From Hydrogenovibrio sp. UBA650 (GTDB lineage Bacteria; Pseudomonadota; Gammaproteobacteria; Thiomicrospirales; Thiomicrospiraceae), in the NCBI GenBank assembly GCA_002299245.1, contig DBOI01000135.1:9256-15508 (forward strand): DNA of 6,253 nucleotides. The letters run 5' to 3'. Below are positions 5,901 to 6,253 of this stretch, piece by piece. A program made the position numbers and the translations under genes. Numbering within the stretch: the stretch's first letter is position 1; each line of letters opens with the position of its first letter. The notes under the pieces are model-generated. The model saw only the letters and a program-made list of their open reading frames with translations. It was not told where the DNA came from and searched no databases.

Positions 5901-5926
5901 CTATACAAAAAATAAGGAAAGGGTCG

Positions 5927-6175
5927 ATGAACAACATTCTGTTTAAGTTTTTTAAAAGATTTATTCTGACAGGGTTTCTGCTATTAAGCGGCGCTATATC
6001 TGGTTGTGCCAACGCAAATGATGCATTTCCATTAGCCACAGATTTGCAAAAAACCGCTGAGGTTGCAGCAAAGAAAAACGTGCCTGTGGTTATTTTCTAT
6101 ACCGCCAGTTGGTGCCACTACTGTCACATACTTGAGAGAGATATCCTAGGAGCCTGTCGGACTTACCACGTGTAG
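5927..6175 (+). pseudogene. Thioredoxin-fold lipoprotein gene truncated by an insertion sequence
   Basis: The first ~75 codons encode a signal sequence with a hydrophobic core (about 12-23) and a lipobox ISGC (cysteine 27), then the start of a thioredoxin fold with VPVVIFYTASWCHYC (53-66) carrying a CxxC redox pair (C63, C66). It probably was a periplasmic or outer-membrane-tethered thiol-disulfide oxidoreductase. The start is backed by AAGGA (5914-5918), 8 nt before the ATG. After ILERDILG the frame enters foreign sequence, adds ACRTYHV and stops at 6173-6175. The missing part is most of the fold, so the product is very unlikely to work. The rest of the gene should lie beyond the insertion sequence, outside the window. 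Family assignment is good; specific gene name is not possible. Confidence 0.75.
6144..6151. other. Palindrome TCCTAGGA at the insertion junction
   Basis: An 8-bp perfect palindrome lies exactly where the thioredoxin-like reading is lost. I recall that IS1182-family elements often choose palindromic targets, so this may be the target site. The exact left boundary of the element cannot be fixed without the right junction. Confidence 0.35.
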
Positions 6176-6253
6176 TAGGTTAAAATAAGCGTACAACGAA
6201 AAACCAGCCGAAGGAAAGCAAAATGGCCGTTCAATTTATCCCGATAGACCGAG
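6152..6253 (+). mobile_element. Left end of an insertion sequence, IS1182-like (cut by window edge)
   Basis: The sequence after about 6151 breaks the thioredoxin-like gene and leads into a transposase start at 6223. The first bases, GCCTGTCGGACTTACC, are presumably the terminal inverted repeat, but its partner is outside the window. A TAAAAT at 6181-6186 is a possible -10 box with no good -35. Family placement rests only on the first ten transposase residues. Confidence 0.6.
6223..6253 (+). CDS. Transposase N-terminus, probably IS1182 family (partial)
   Basis: Only ten residues, MAVQFIPIDR, are visible before the window ends. The FIPIDR start is one I associate with IS1182-family DDE transposases, whose proteins usually continue DTPYLLPPS-like. 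AAGGA at 6211-6215, 7 nt before the ATG, is a good ribosome binding site. The call is tentative because so little of the protein is present. Confidence 0.55.
   Translation, partial: MAVQFIPIDR

Larger units (their letters stand above)
5877..5901. terminator. Inverted pair of AGGCCTGT motifs (copies 7 and 8), possible hairpin
   Basis: GAGGCCTGT (5877-5885) faces ACAGGCCTC (5893-5901) across a 7-base loop, giving a perfect 9-bp stem. It lies 6 bp after the lipoprotein stop. The + side lacks a T run (TATACAAAAAATAAGG), so strong intrinsic termination toward the next gene is doubtful. Paired uptake sequences acting as terminators are known in Neisseria and Haemophilus, which is the analogy here. 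Confidence 0.5.

Noticed and set aside
6151..6158. AGCCTGTC at the left end of the insertion sequence as another AGGCCTGT copy
   Set aside because: It lacks one G of the core and belongs to the element's own terminal sequence, so it is counted as coincidence.

Overview
The window looks like a chromosomal segment of a gammaproteobacterium. It carries, all on the + strand, hslU, a DUF971 gene, ubiE, ubiJ and ubiB, followed by a lipoprotein gene of unknown function and a broken thioredoxin-like lipoprotein gene. The hslU-DUF971-ubiE-ubiJ-ubiB order is typical of gammaproteobacteria. The moderate GC content and accessory content would suit a Thiomicrospira/Hydrogenovibrio-like lineage, but that placement is a guess and not shown by the sequence.

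Left region (1-393): no convincing complete gene. It holds a short open minus-strand frame running off the left edge, a TATAAT-type -10 box, and a 160-bp fold-back element (211-370). This element is symmetric about its centre, has matching ends and is flanked by TCAA on both sides, so it reads as a MITE. It ends a few bases before the hslU ribosome binding site. The usual upstream partner hslV is not visible.

Centre (394-5163): a compact co-directional cluster. HslU is the ATPase/unfoldase of the HslUV protease. The DUF971 protein is small and uncharacterised. UbiE, UbiJ and UbiB act in ubiquinone biosynthesis (C-methylation, lipid-binding scaffold, atypical kinase/ATPase). Gaps of 9 to 50 bp suggest one transcription unit.

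Right region (5164-6253): a 218-aa putative lipoprotein with a Gln/Glu-rich predicted coiled coil, then a thioredoxin-fold lipoprotein with WCHYC. The second gene is cut after about 75 residues by the left end of an insertion sequence whose transposase starts at 6223 and resembles IS1182-family proteins.

The most interesting pattern is the 8-mer AGGCCTGT (reverse ACAGGCCT). It occurs at eight places, against about 0.2 expected by chance for both strands. It is usually followed by an AT-rich tract, lies mostly in gaps between genes, and once forms an inverted pair able to make a hairpin. This is how DNA uptake sequences behave in Pasteurellaceae and Neisseriaceae, so it is a candidate uptake sequence or other genome-wide signal motif.
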